A stretch of DNA of 64,000 nucleotides, from contig NC_051093.1 in assembly GCF_901709675.1 (NCBI RefSeq), positions 9,868,053 through 9,932,052 of the forward strand, read 5' to 3'. This document shows positions 1 through 21,273 of this stretch, in pieces. Position 1 is the first letter of the stretch; each line of letters starts with the position of its first letter. A program made the translations under genes and the position numbers. The DNA comes from Syngnathus acus. Its lineage: Eukaryota > Chordata > Actinopteri > Syngnathiformes > Syngnathidae. The notes below the pieces were generated by a model, which did no database searches, had not been told where the DNA came from, and saw only the letters and a program-made list of their open reading frames with translations.

Positions 1-1447
1 TGGAGCCCGTGGCGCAAACGGCCCCCTGGCCCCCTATTAAGAGGACCGTGTCCACTTGCGCGATGTGGCCCGAAAGGAGGGTGACGCATTCCAAGGCTGG
101 CGGCGGACTCACACTTCTGGGGGGTTGCCGCCGCTCTTTTTCTACAAGTCCCGCATTGCCCTGAAAGCCAGGGTGAAGCAAATCTTGTCCGTGATCAGGA
201 CGGTCAGATAAAGAGCCATCCCCATCTTCCTTGATCATCGCTTGTGGATTATCGGCCAATCTTCCCTCCAGCACTTCCCTCAATCGGGCCTCATGCACAA
301 CAGGCGGCAGTTGAGCACCCATTTGTTCAAGAAACACCCCTTCGTCGTCGTCATCATCATAAGCCACCATCTGCTCGGGCTCCCTAAGAGCCGCTCCATC
401 CGGTTGGCCATTTTGCAAGTCCCTTCGGTCTCGCGAGTCGGCATCAGCTCGAGGCTCCTTGGTCACGACCTGCGCTACTTTGGTCCAGCAGGTAATCAGT
501 GTCTCCATTTCCAAGCAAGCAAAAGGCCAATCGAAATCTTCCCTCGGCCTCACTGGAAAGCTAGCTTCCGTCCCGATGAGTCTGCGTGCCCGCAGCTGCC
601 AGGTAGTTTTGTCCTTCCCGACATTGCTCAAAGCATTACAGACCTGCAAAGATGAGATTTTTGCTCTTTCGGGTGCTTCAGGGTCAAAAGGTAGATGGAG
701 GGATGAAGATGACTCACTCACCTTTGGCAGCACAGAGATGACACAGTGAGCAGGAAGGTGTGAGGCAATGTGGGTTACCATTTCCCATGGCAAAGACAGC
801 AACCCGCTGACCTCAGGGCATGCAGCAGCATTCGGAAGACTGGAGGGAATTGATTCCAAAAATCATTTGTTATTTACTACAAATCTGGTATCTTTATTCA
901 TAGATCTGTGCCCGTGTGAGAACAATTACAGAAGCCTGGCTGAACTAAATGGAAGAATGCAACTTTACTTACATTTAGCGCATAAACCCGTGTTGCCAGC
1001 TAACCTAAAAAAGTCCACAGTAGCTATATTCCGAAGTAAGATGAGGTCCACTCGTTTCACTTGACACAAACATTATTTTATTGTGCCATCTTGCTTTTAG
1101 TGGTTGTGAGTGTGTCTTTTTAGAGTGTAAAGAGTCTTGGGTTCAATACAGTTTTTTTTTTTTTTTTTTATTGATTTGTTTATTTCGGCAGGTACATAAT
1201 CAACATTTCACATGACTTGAAAAGGGAAGCGGTTGACGCAATTCGCTTGGGAAACACTCGGCATTGGGTCATTTTGACATCATTCCAATCGGTAGTTGCA
1301 GTCTTACCTTTGCAGCTCTGCACTTGAGGCTTCCCTATAAACAAAGTCGTGACATTGTCCACTTTGTTCTCCATCGTTACCGGTTGCAGCCCCTTTGTTT
1401 ATCCGAGCGTTATCCATAGCCGAAGCCGAAGCAGCAGCATTATACAT
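1..1447 (-). CDS. fbxw9: F-box/WD40 protein FBXW9, 5' part (runs off the left edge)
   Basis: Substrate-recognition subunit of an SCF (SKP1-CUL1-F-box) ubiquitin ligase; the F-box binds SKP1 and the C-terminal WD40 propeller binds substrate. Three exons read on the minus strand: 1308-1447 (starts MYNAAASASA), 722-839 and 643 down to base 1. The frame runs through both junctions (donors GTAAGA and GTGAGT; acceptors CTCCAG and TTGCAG). The F-box, about residues 60-105, reads LLSLPWEMVTHIASHLPA, followed by SVLPKVCNALSNVGKD and TTWQLRARRLIG. A long acidic linker with five consecutive Asp follows, then the first WD repeat begins (CVTLLSGHIAQVD) as the window ends. About 300 codons are present of a protein usually near 460. 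It lies downstream of tnpo2 on the same strand, as FBXW9 does in human. The first exon is supported only by splice sites and frame, so the start is less certain than the rest. Confidence 0.85.
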
Positions 1448-4271
1448 GCCCAACAAAGCTACACATCACTTCTTTTGCTGATTGCATAGTTCCCCGGCCG
1501 GCAATGCTATCTTACACAGAATAGCAACACAAATCACCGAAGCATAAAGCCAATTGTTAGTTCAAATATTGAAAACACCGCTCATTAGATCTCATTTTAT
1601 GGGAACGTCAAATAGATGCAATCAACAGTCAAAACGATGTCATCACGCCTTGAACTGATGGTCACTTCTTACACGACACAAAAGCGAAAATCATCTGATT
1701 GACATGTACGAAGAACGTAGTAGTGTACCAATCAGCTGTTTAGTAGATGTGGGCGAACTACAACTTCCGGGTGCAACACTACCTCATCAGCGTGCGCAAT
1801 AAGAAAAAAAAAAGGCTTACGCGCACTTCGATTTTGGCCATTGTACTACACTGTAGTAACTACAGCATACTTCGTACCTTATTTTTCCATCAAGCTCCAC
1901 TAGCCAGGTTTTTCTCTTCAGTGTTTAAAAGTATTTAACTGTAGACAGTAGAGGAGTAACTTTCTCCAGGGAGAAAAAACAACACATTTCATTTCAATTC
2001 TATGCACAAAAGAATTGAGACCGTGTAATAGAAAACTTTTATTTTCCCCCTTTGACAAAATTAAAAAGGAGTACATCAGCAGACATCCCACCTGCACCAC
2101 AGTTAAACAAAAAGGGAGGTGAAAGTCGCCAGCCTTGATAAACAAAGTTATGAATCAGATGTCTTCCCTAAGGTATGCGCCCAGCCCAGACTCTGTCAAC
2201 CACAACATCAAATTTGATGCAATTAAATGGTCCACTATAAAATAGTTCTTTAAATGAAAAGAATAAAAAGAAAAAAAACTTTTGAAGTCCAAAAAAACAT
2301 TTGTGCACAGACCGCACAAAAAACATAAAATAAATTAAAATACCACAAGCACAAAAATAAAAAAAATCTTCACTTATTACAATGTGCAAGAAACTCCTGC
2401 CTTAATTCTTGCCTAGAAAATGAACAAGCATTGTCATTAGTGAGCATATTGTATTTCAGCAGCTTTAAATGAGCCAATGCGATTGTGCTACAAAAGGTCA
2501 TGCCGAAAACATTGAAGTCATAAACTAAATTAATAAAGCTAGCTAATACTCAGGGACACAAGGTGATAGTTACATGTTCCTTAACTGGCAGGCAAATGTT
2601 TCATGGCAGTGGCCACACCATTTTTTTCCCCTTCCCCGACCAACTATGCCCGGCACATAACCTTAGGGTAGGGCTGGTGCAAAATAACATGGAAGCAAAA
2701 CACCCCACAGGCTAAAAGCCATACGCATTCTGCCAATACAATCGTCCACTATGGACAACGGCTAGAAGACAAAGCTGGAGAAAGATGGCCCGAGCCAGCT
2801 ATCCAGTGTCGGGTTGAACGATTGAGATCAGTGTATTTCCAGCCAGAACGTACGGACACAGTGTCAACAGGCGGAATAACATGTCAGCTAGCTGTCAATT
2901 ACCAGCTGAAGCAAAAGCAGGAACATTACCCCATTAGTTCAGCATCATATTGCCATCAGCAAAGCTCTTACGCAAGAGTCCCTCCTAAAAGGGCTGCATT
3001 AGAAAGAAAAATTGGAACGCATGCAAGGTTCATGACATCTTCGTAATGACTGCCATTTGCCTTCAAAAAATGGATTGAAGGGGGAATTTGTTTTTACACA
3101 AAGCTGCACTGGGATGAAAAATACTGAAGTAGTCCCGCCTCTTCAATTTTAGAAGCTAAATTATTATGACTATGTTAAGAGGCCTCAAGTATAACCTTTG
3201 TTTTTTTTTAATCATTGCTTAAAATGGACTAACAATCCTGACAGGTTTATAAACCCCCTCAAGAAATTCTAGAATTCTTACAAAAGGAAAAAAAAAAAAG
3301 TGCATTTATATCAGTAAGAACCTACATCTTCTCTTTTCATTATGTCCGTTTTGAAAGTTGACGTTTTGACAGAAGCAGCAGCAGAATCCTTAACCTGCCT
3401 ACAGTATTTCAGCTCTTTGAATAATTCACGGAACCCCATTTGAACATTAAGATGACAAATGTGGGAGAGGGGGGGAAACAAAACAAGCATCTTCATTGCT
3501 ATACATCAGGGGCCTCCTTATTATGACTACACAAGTCATTCATTCAACATGCAATCGGATCATACATGTACAGATGACGAGAGGAAAAGGCCCTGCACAC
3601 CAAAGGGTTTCTGCATTACTTCCTGTAAAAAGGTGCAACTATTGATGCACATTTCCTGCATTTATTACATGAGAAAAGCGTGTTTTCTTTAGCCTCTGGC
3701 TAAGCCCAGAGGTGCCGCCCCTTACTTTTAACACACACATGAATGCACTGTGCATTCATTGGGAGATGTGGGACTACGACACCCGATGCTGATTTGAATG
3801 TACCGAGAAGACGAGCCCCGCCCCTCAACACTATTGAGACTGAATCAAATGGAGGCGAGGGGGCCTCCCCTTTTACCACCAACTAACTTGAATCCCTGTG
3901 GTGCTATTGGTGAATGTCACTTTTGAGCGTGTTGGATTTAGCGAGGCGTGAAATCCAAGAGGTATACGTACATCCCTAAATTTACCCAGCCCTCCCTCCC
4001 GCCCGACCGCCCACCCTCCCTCCCTTACAGAGACACAGGGCACAGGGAAAGGTGGGGAGGGGACCCTCTGCCACGTGAAGGCCCGTCACGTCCCTCCACA
4101 TCGTCCCTCCCTGCTACGCTGGGCAGTGCAATGAGTCCCCTGGTAACCCCTCCCCATGTTCACCTAAAGGAGACACCAAAAAAGAAAAAGTCAAACATGG
4201 AGACTAAATGCTTTTCATTGCTTTTTCAATGAGCAAACGTACCGAACGGGTCAGCATCCAGTGTGGACTTG
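1448..4271. other. tnpo2 3' UTR and tnpo2-fbxw9 intergenic region
   Basis: No coding sequence recognised. The stretch is AT-rich with minus-strand poly(A)-signal candidates (AATAAA complement near 2038), compatible with a long tnpo2 3' UTR ending somewhere between about 2.0 and 4.2 kb. The short open frames here are not conserved-looking. Confidence 0.5.
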
Positions 4272-9755
<5,484 letters not shown>

Positions 9756-9829
9756 CCTGTGCACATTCATTTGCTCTTACGAACTGATAACACATAGCGA
9801 AGAGGGTGGGGGTCGTCAAGAAGTAGTCT

Positions 9830-9900
9830 TGAGATCAGACAGTATGAGTACAAAGCCCATCAGTGAGAGTCAGTTGTATGTCATGCATCATTTCCCAAAA
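9830..9900 (-). ncRNA. snord41: Box C/D snoRNA, SNORD41-like copy 2 (upstream tnpo2 intron)
   Basis: Minus strand: box C ATGATGC (9885-9891), D' CTGA, C' TGATGG, box D CTGA (9835-9838). It shares the pre-D guide GTACTCATACTGT with the copy at 8998, which is complementary to 28S CAGTATGAATAC with one C:A mismatch. It sits just upstream of the first coding exon of tnpo2, hence probably in the intron after a 5' non-coding exon. Confidence 0.75.
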
Positions 9901-11352
9901 AAACGGAGATAATGAGTGTTGAAAACAGTGATGGGAAATCTGTACTTTATTTTTATTCACAAAGACGAGTTGAATCGAGACTTCCATTTTAAATTCAAAC
10001 ACATTTGTGTACTTGTACTCAAGTGCTTCAGCCATTCCTGGCTAAATAACCGGCTCGAAATCAACTTTAGGAAGAGGCTAGAGGCCCAAAACGAGTAGAT
10101 TAAACAACACGAGCGGTTAAAATCTACAAGCAGGCTTAATCCTTCAAGTTAATCCAATCCCAACCCCCACGCCACCCGCTCAATCATTTAAATGCATTTA
10201 ATCTACGAATGCGTGTACGTGTAAACACATTCCGATCCAAACCCTTCGAGTGTAATACGAGATGATGTGCGAACTGAAAGCCTTGCTTGATGGTCCCGAG
10301 TTCTACGCTTTGGCTGAGAAAACGTGAGGCTAAAAGTCAGCTAACTTAGCTACGTAGCAGGGCCGTCGTGTCTAATTTGGATTTTTAGTGAAAATAAATC
10401 GTCACAGATGTGGAACGGCTACAGCAAATCAACTCACACGAAAACAACAATAAACTATTATGTCGATGGTGTGTTCTGCTTCACATGAGATCAACAGAAA
10501 AGAGTCCGCTAGTGAAATTGCCCTTCCAGCTCGGGCCTGGTCGAATGGAAAGTTTCAAGGCATCGTGCTCACATGTGACGGCCACGAATCAAATATGATC
10601 ACAACACTAACCCGAACAAAGACGCCCAACACAATTACTGTTACCATGTAAACAACTCGAATAGGTTTATTAACCGCAGTTAAGGCGTTGATGTCAGCTA
10701 ATATTAGTTGCAAACTTGTTGAACACGTTGCGCAAGGTGGTGCTAATGCTAAAGCTAGCACACGAGCTAATGCGTTACAAAAAATAATTGAAGAAAACTT
10801 CAGCCAACATAAATGCGCTCCTTACTACCGAGATAACAAACCTATCGCAACACTTTATGTGTTTCAATCAAAATCTTACGGTACCATACGTACAATATTG
10901 ACTTTTCGTTGATTTATTAATGCAGGGCCGCTCCTCGACCGTCCCTCGTAGCGGTTCTTGTTCAAATGAGCACGTTGACTGAAACTGACTCCTGACGGCT
11001 TCCGTTTGGGCATTTTCAAGCGCAGTGATAATTCGAACAGCAACAAATAATGGATACAATAGGGACCCTGTTATTAATTAAATTATTTGTACCCATAATT
11101 TGTTCGAAAATATCCACTTATAGTAAAAAGGCATCACAGAGTTGACTAAATTGATTTCATAACAATCTCAAAATTCTGTTCAGTTAACAAAACCCCTACA
11201 CGTGTCAACTAACTCTAATCGTTTAAATGATTCCTCCCAAGGTTTCCAGGTTTCACAAATTAGAGTGACGGTATCTTATTTCAACATTTTCCCTCGGCGT
11301 TAAGATTATACAACTTGTTACAGTCGGACTTATTTAAAAACGTACATGGTTG

Positions 11353-11362
11353 GCGCATGCGC
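11353..11362. promoter_or_regulatory. NRF1-type palindromic site
   Basis: GCGCATGCGC, a perfect match to the core NRF1 motif, 151 bp upstream of the C17orf75 start codon. Such sites are typical of TATA-less housekeeping promoters; use here is inferred. Confidence 0.5.
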
Positions 11363-11513
11363 ATTTCAAAAAGAACATGTTTACAATTTGCATTCGGGCG
11401 ACATCATATCGCTTGTTTTTGTTCCTTTAAAAGAGCAAAGGAAAACCAGGGCATCGCCGACACGTAACGACCAAACAAACAATTGGCTCCCGCCTGCTCG
11501 CTTTGTCAGGATC

Positions 11514-13864
11514 ATGTTTACATCCCAGACGTCGTCATTCCAAGATTCCATTGACGTGGAGGAGAAAGATGACTTTGAAAGCGAGGAAATCGCATCTTAC
11601 GGCCAGAAGACTCAGTTGAACTGCTATTATGCCATTTATCTCTATGAGGGCACGAGGTAACTAGCATTGTTGCATTTCTTAGCATCATTAATTGTTTGTT
11701 CTTTGGGTTTAATAGTTATCAATCTAGCTACCGACAGGGGTCTCAAAGTCCAGTCCTCGGGGGGGGGGGGGGGGGGGGGGTCGCATTCCTACATGTTTTC
11801 CAAGTTTCCACCTGATTCAATTATGAATGTGAGGATGAACTGATCATTTGAATTGGGTGTGTTTAACGAGGGAAACTTGGAAAACATGTAGGAATACGGC
11901 CCCCCAGGACTGGAGTTTGAGACCCCTGATCTACCGACCTACCCATCTATTTCTGGTCTCATGGTTGCATTACAGTTGAACATTGTATTCCTTCCTCACC
12001 TGCAAGCACCATATGTGAAAATTTGATGATAAAAGTGCATCATGTCATAGATCGGAGGCTCCAGAGGAAAATGTGGCTTGGAACCAGAGGCGCACAGACT
12101 CCACAACCAGTCAGGAGGACTTTAGGTAACCCAGGAGCAGTGTGCCCCGCCTGTGCCAGCCGCCGCCCGCCGCCATCTCGCTCTCCTCTCACTTTTTGTG
12201 CACATCCGCAGGCTGCCTCGGGGAGCAACATTACATTTATTATCATCTCATTGTCACTTGCTCAGCAATCATTGGCTTCTGATGTCGTCATCATCATAAT
12301 AATAATAATAAGGTTCCCCACTCCTGATGCAGGTCATCTATTAAATTCCACTGTGCTTTCTCCATCTGCTTCCTGTTCAGTGGCTTCCCAGTTCTTCATG
12401 GCCCATTCATTCCATGCATGTATCGTACTGACCACTGTGCCTTCCGCCTTCCAGCTTGACTCTGATTGACAGCAGCCTTCCCGTCGAGGCGGAACCCGAG
12501 CTTCGCACGTACATCGCCAGGAGGCTGAACAAAGGAGCCCTGCTGGGAGGGATGGGCAATATCGCCACGGTGGAACTCAGTCTCCCGGAGCAGGCAGTGG
12601 GCTGCTACTGCTGTCTTCTGGAGCAGGAGCGATCTCCGGACCAACCCGACGCCGATGGCAACGGACACGTCATCTGCTTCTTGGGAGGTTCCGAAAAAGG
12701 ACTCAACTTATATCCTTTTTTGGTCCTTATCGGCATGTCGCATCTTCACTCATCTTGCCGTGTTCCTTGACTGCTGCACGTATAGGCTGGAGCTCGATAA
12801 GTATGTTCAAGGCTTGCGCAGCAGTCTGCAAACGCCCGAGGTACAGAAAAAAGCATTCTTTTGTCGTCATACAAGTGTACAGTATAATAATAATTCATTA
12901 AATTTGTATAGCGCTTTTCAAAAAGCCAAAGACGCTAGTATGTGTCTGTATGCGACAGCTCCAAAATCTGGAGACGGAGCTACGTCCCTATTTGAGTCGC
13001 TGGTACGAAGAGTCTGTCATGCACATTTACCGTGTGGTGCAGTTGGTCCAGAGCAACATCAGCTTCCTGCTGCACGCCGTAAGTGTCACGGGCATGAGAT
13101 GTAGTAGGTTTGATTGAAAACAATACTAAAGCAGATTCGCTCACCTTCATCCAGGCTCTGAGTCACAATCACGTGGAGGTCACCAATGCGGACGACAGGA
13201 CGAAGACAGACGTGTCCCGGTGAGAGGCGTTGTTTTCCTCGGTGCTTTGTGCATGTTGTAACGTCACGTTCATTCAGGTTCATCAAAGCAGCCAGTTTGC
13301 AGGGCCTGTCGCAGCAAGACACCACGGCGGCCTCCCTCTGCAAGGCCATGTCCGAGGACGCGCATTCCCACCTGACCCTGGACTGCGCCGTCACGCCGCC
13401 CACCTTCACCAACACCGGTAAGTCAACCTGGCGCTGCCGCCGCGGCCCAGGCGTCAAAATCTTGTGTGGATTTTGTATTCCAGTCAATAACCGCTTCTGC
13501 GAGGACTGGAGTCAGGCCTTTTTGAATGCCGCCGAAAGGGCCAACCCCTTCCTCCTCAGACAGATCCTGGAGAACTTCAAACTGAAGGTGGGAGAACACA
13601 CTTTGATTTACTGGAGGGAGGAAGCAACTCATGCACGTCGTCTTGGCTTGGCAGGCCATCCAGGACATGAACAGCCTGAAGCGCTTTGTGCGTCAGGCCG
13701 AGATGAGCCACTACGCTCTGTTTCGCTGCTGCCAGTTCCTGCAGGGCTGCGGCAACGGCGACGTGCTCCTGCAGAACGCCCGGGCCGAGCACAGCGACCT
13801 GCCCGAAGCCTGCCGCATCATCACCGTCCTCGAGGAGTTCATCAGAGAGCAGTCGCTCAGCTGA
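11514..13864 (+). CDS. C17orf75: Protein Njmu-R1 (C17orf75 homologue), WDR11-complex subunit
   Basis: Homologue of human Njmu-R1, described as a partner of WDR11 and FAM91A1 in a complex that captures endosome-derived vesicles at the trans-Golgi. Nine coding exons: 11514-11656, 12051-12125, 12455-12709, 12780-12840, 12959-13078, 13155-13219, 13278-13417, 13484-13587, 13655-13864, giving 390 residues (human about 396). Diagnostic stretches are [60 protein letters not shown] and [18 protein letters not shown]. The start at MFTSQTSSF is the first ATG of the conserved frame; an upstream in-frame ATG (11346) lies in the presumed 5' UTR. The intron between exons 3 and 4 is AT-AC, see the separate entry. 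There are no recognisable catalytic motifs. It converges with rhot1, its neighbour in human 17q11.2. Confidence 0.93.
11735..11928. mobile_element. hAT-like non-autonomous fold-back element (MITE)
   Basis: A 194-bp element in C17orf75 intron 1 with long imperfect terminal inverted repeats: CAGGGGTCTCAAAGTCCAGT at the left end against its complement at the right end, continuing inward through ATTCCTACATGTTTTCCAAG on both arms. The string CTACCGAC occurs beside both ends (11728-11735 and 11931-11938), suggesting an 8-bp target duplication. CAGGG termini and 8-bp duplications are typical of hAT elements. The left arm holds a run of 22 G (11759-11780). No transposase is present. Confidence 0.7.
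12710..12779 (+). other. U12-type AT-AC intron of C17orf75
   Basis: The intron starts ATATCCTT and ends AC, with the exact minor-spliceosome branch consensus TTCCTTGAC at 12763-12771, its branch A nine bases before the 3' end. Removing these 70 bases joins AACTT to GTATAGG and restores the conserved peptide [12 protein letters not shown]. No GT-AG alternative was found that keeps the frame. Confidence 0.85.
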
Positions 13865-15276
13865 ATGCTGCTCTCATACTTCCTTCCCTTGTTGTTTCCT
13901 GACATTTTAAGTACATTTTGGAAGGAGAGTAAAATGTATTTATCTTCTACATCCATCTATATATATAGTTATCCACTTGTGAAGCTCCAATTATGGTTGT
14001 AAAAGTAGGAAAGTGAGTTTTAGTGTATATGCTTTAGGACAAAACACTTGTAACTGACACACATAATGAAAGCATGAATTGATTCCTTGTTCAAATATAA
14101 TTGTCTAAATTTTCATTTATATTTCATATCTATGTACGATGAATTATGCAGATGATTTAACACTACTAATATTGTATACAGGGTGTCCCGAAAATGTGAT
14201 ATTATTTCAAGTTTTGCGCAAATGATTGCTAACATGATGTCTGACCAAATTTAAAGCTATTATGAAGAATTTAAAACAGTTTCCACTTTCCAGGAGTCTT
14301 ACTGTTTGTGAAATGATTCTGTAAACATTCTATTTTTAAAACTTGTAGCCAATTTCTGTTCAAGTTGGGAACGCTTTTAAGGGTAACATGAGTTCAATTG
14401 TGAAAAGTGATTACGTGTACTGTGACTCTAAAATGTGCATTGGACTGTATGTGCGTGTACGTAACGTGCATGTCTTGTCACTCTTGTATTGTTCTTTCCA
14501 AGACGACAAACACGTCAATGGGTGTAAATGCAATTTATTCATTATTTAAAATCATTTCTTTGACTTGTGAAATTAGCCGCCATTTGACCCAATTATACAC
14601 AAAGTTGTGAAAGATTGCCGTGTGTGTATGTGGAAGGGGGACTTGGCTATTAGTTATTCTAACAAACGAGAAGTACATACAGAGCTAGTTGCAAACCAAG
14701 ACAAGTTAAAAACAGCGAGGAAATAGCCTTGAGAGCGCTAAATACAAAAATACAAGAAAAATATATTTGTAGCATGTGAACAGGTTGACACATTTATAAA
14801 TTAAATCCAAATAAACGGCTGCATAACATCCATGAGTGTTAAAATGAAGTTTGTTTGGACGCCACTAGATGGTGCAAGAGGCCACCAGGTCATTGCTAAA
14901 ACCTTTTTCAGGACAACATCCAGAATATACTGCATATACACATCTATTAACACACTCAAGTCCCGTTGTGGTTGCCTCAACTTGACCTGAGAAAAACTAA
15001 AAACAAATATGGACACAATGTCCGTGTCTGAGAATTGACTGGTAGGCATTCGCAAGTTGCATTTGACTTCAACCCCCACAAACCAAAACAGGATTGACAC
15101 TTGATGATTAAATGCATATAAAATGGTTTCTTACTATGAAAGGATGAATGTGGCGGGATCAAGCAGGCAGTAGGTAAGCCGGTCGGTCGCACGGGTGACG
15201 ACCGGACGGGACGGGACAGGACGGGACGAGAACCACGGCGGGAAAGAGGATGCAGACGTCTGCCGCTGCCGTCCCA
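13865..15276. other. Convergent 3' UTRs of C17orf75 and rhot1
   Basis: AT-rich, no coding exons seen. A plus-strand AATAAA lies at about 14810 and a minus-strand AATAAA (plus TTTATT) near 14527, so the two transcripts may overlap tail to tail. Confidence 0.45.
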
Positions 15277-20439
<5,163 letters not shown>

Positions 20440-20557
20440 GTTTTTAATCCAGAATAAGGGACAGTCTATTGCTTCATGAAGTCCCCTCGTTGGCTGTCAC
20501 TTCTTCGGTAGTTGCTCTTACGTCAGGCCCAGCCAGCCACTACTGTCAAACTGGGCG

Positions 20558-20588
<31 letters not shown>

Positions 20589-21259
20589 TTGTAGGACAAA
20601 ACGGACGGTGGCTTTTTGGTGTCGCTCTTCAAATTCTTCACACGTTACGGAACAGAGGACACTTTGTGAGCTCAGTGCTATTGCATTTTTAAAATAGCCG
20701 ACTGCTATGCGCCACGATTTCTGAATGGAATTCACGTTTTCGGCGGTCCCATAGTATTTCGCACGCCTGACCTCCACTAACCGGCGGCAAAGACGGCGAG
20801 TCATAAACGGACAAACTTCATTTGGTGTTATAAAACGTGGAATGCTGCCCCCAGGTGTCACAAAGGTGAACTGCAAATGCTTCGCAAAGGCTACAGTGCA
20901 GCCATGACGATACAAAATGACTCTGAGCTACAAAATAAGGAAATAGTTGGAAAAATTGACTGTCAGAGGTATATGTATATAGTCCAAAATAAATGTAAGT
21001 CCTCAATAAAAACGATTCCAATTGTCATTTCAACAGTAACAAAGTCATTTCATGGCACACTGCAGATGAGCATTCAGATGTTGTTGCTGTGTCATTCAAA
21101 TCCTGAGCTACAAAATAAGGAAATAGTTGGAAAAATGGACTGTCAGAAGTATATGTATATAGTCCAAAATAAATGTAAGTCCTCGATAAAAACGATTCCA
21201 ATTGTCATTTCAACAGTAACAAAGTCATTTCATGGCACACTGCCGATGTTGTTGCTGTG
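20440..21259. other. rhot1 promoter side and adap2 3' UTR
   Basis: A tetranucleotide (CTGC)n run lies at about 20557-20588, about 120 bp upstream of the rhot1 start codon. The rest is AT-rich and dominated by the tandem duplication described separately. The distance from the rhot1 ATG to the adap2 stop is only 0.8 kb. Confidence 0.5.
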
Positions 21260-21273
21260 TCATTCAAATCCTG
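20923..21273. repeat. 180-bp tandem duplication
   Basis: Two head-to-tail copies beginning CTGAGCTACAAAATAAGG at 20923 and 21103 (period 180). They differ at few bases (for example AAAATTGACTG against AAAATGGACTG); the second copy lacks about ten bases near its end and runs into the last codons of adap2. It covers the adap2 3' UTR and probably its poly(A) region. Confidence 0.85.

Larger units (their letters stand above)
9756..11513. promoter_or_regulatory. Divergent tnpo2 / C17orf75 intergenic region
   Basis: tnpo2 (minus) and C17orf75 (plus) are head-to-head with 1.76 kb between their start codons. Besides the snoRNA at 9830 no coding exon was found. The tnpo2 5' non-coding exon must lie here, but its boundaries could not be fixed. 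The region plausibly holds both promoters, with the only clear site being the NRF1-type palindrome at 11353. Confidence 0.5.

Noticed and set aside
12655-13104. Open frame reading through the AT-AC intron of C17orf75
   Set aside because: The frame through 12710-12779 does not match the conserved protein, while removing the intron does.
13186-13902. 238-codon plus-strand open frame
   Set aside because: It reads through three C17orf75 introns and shifts out of the conserved frame; the spliced model accounts for the coding parts.
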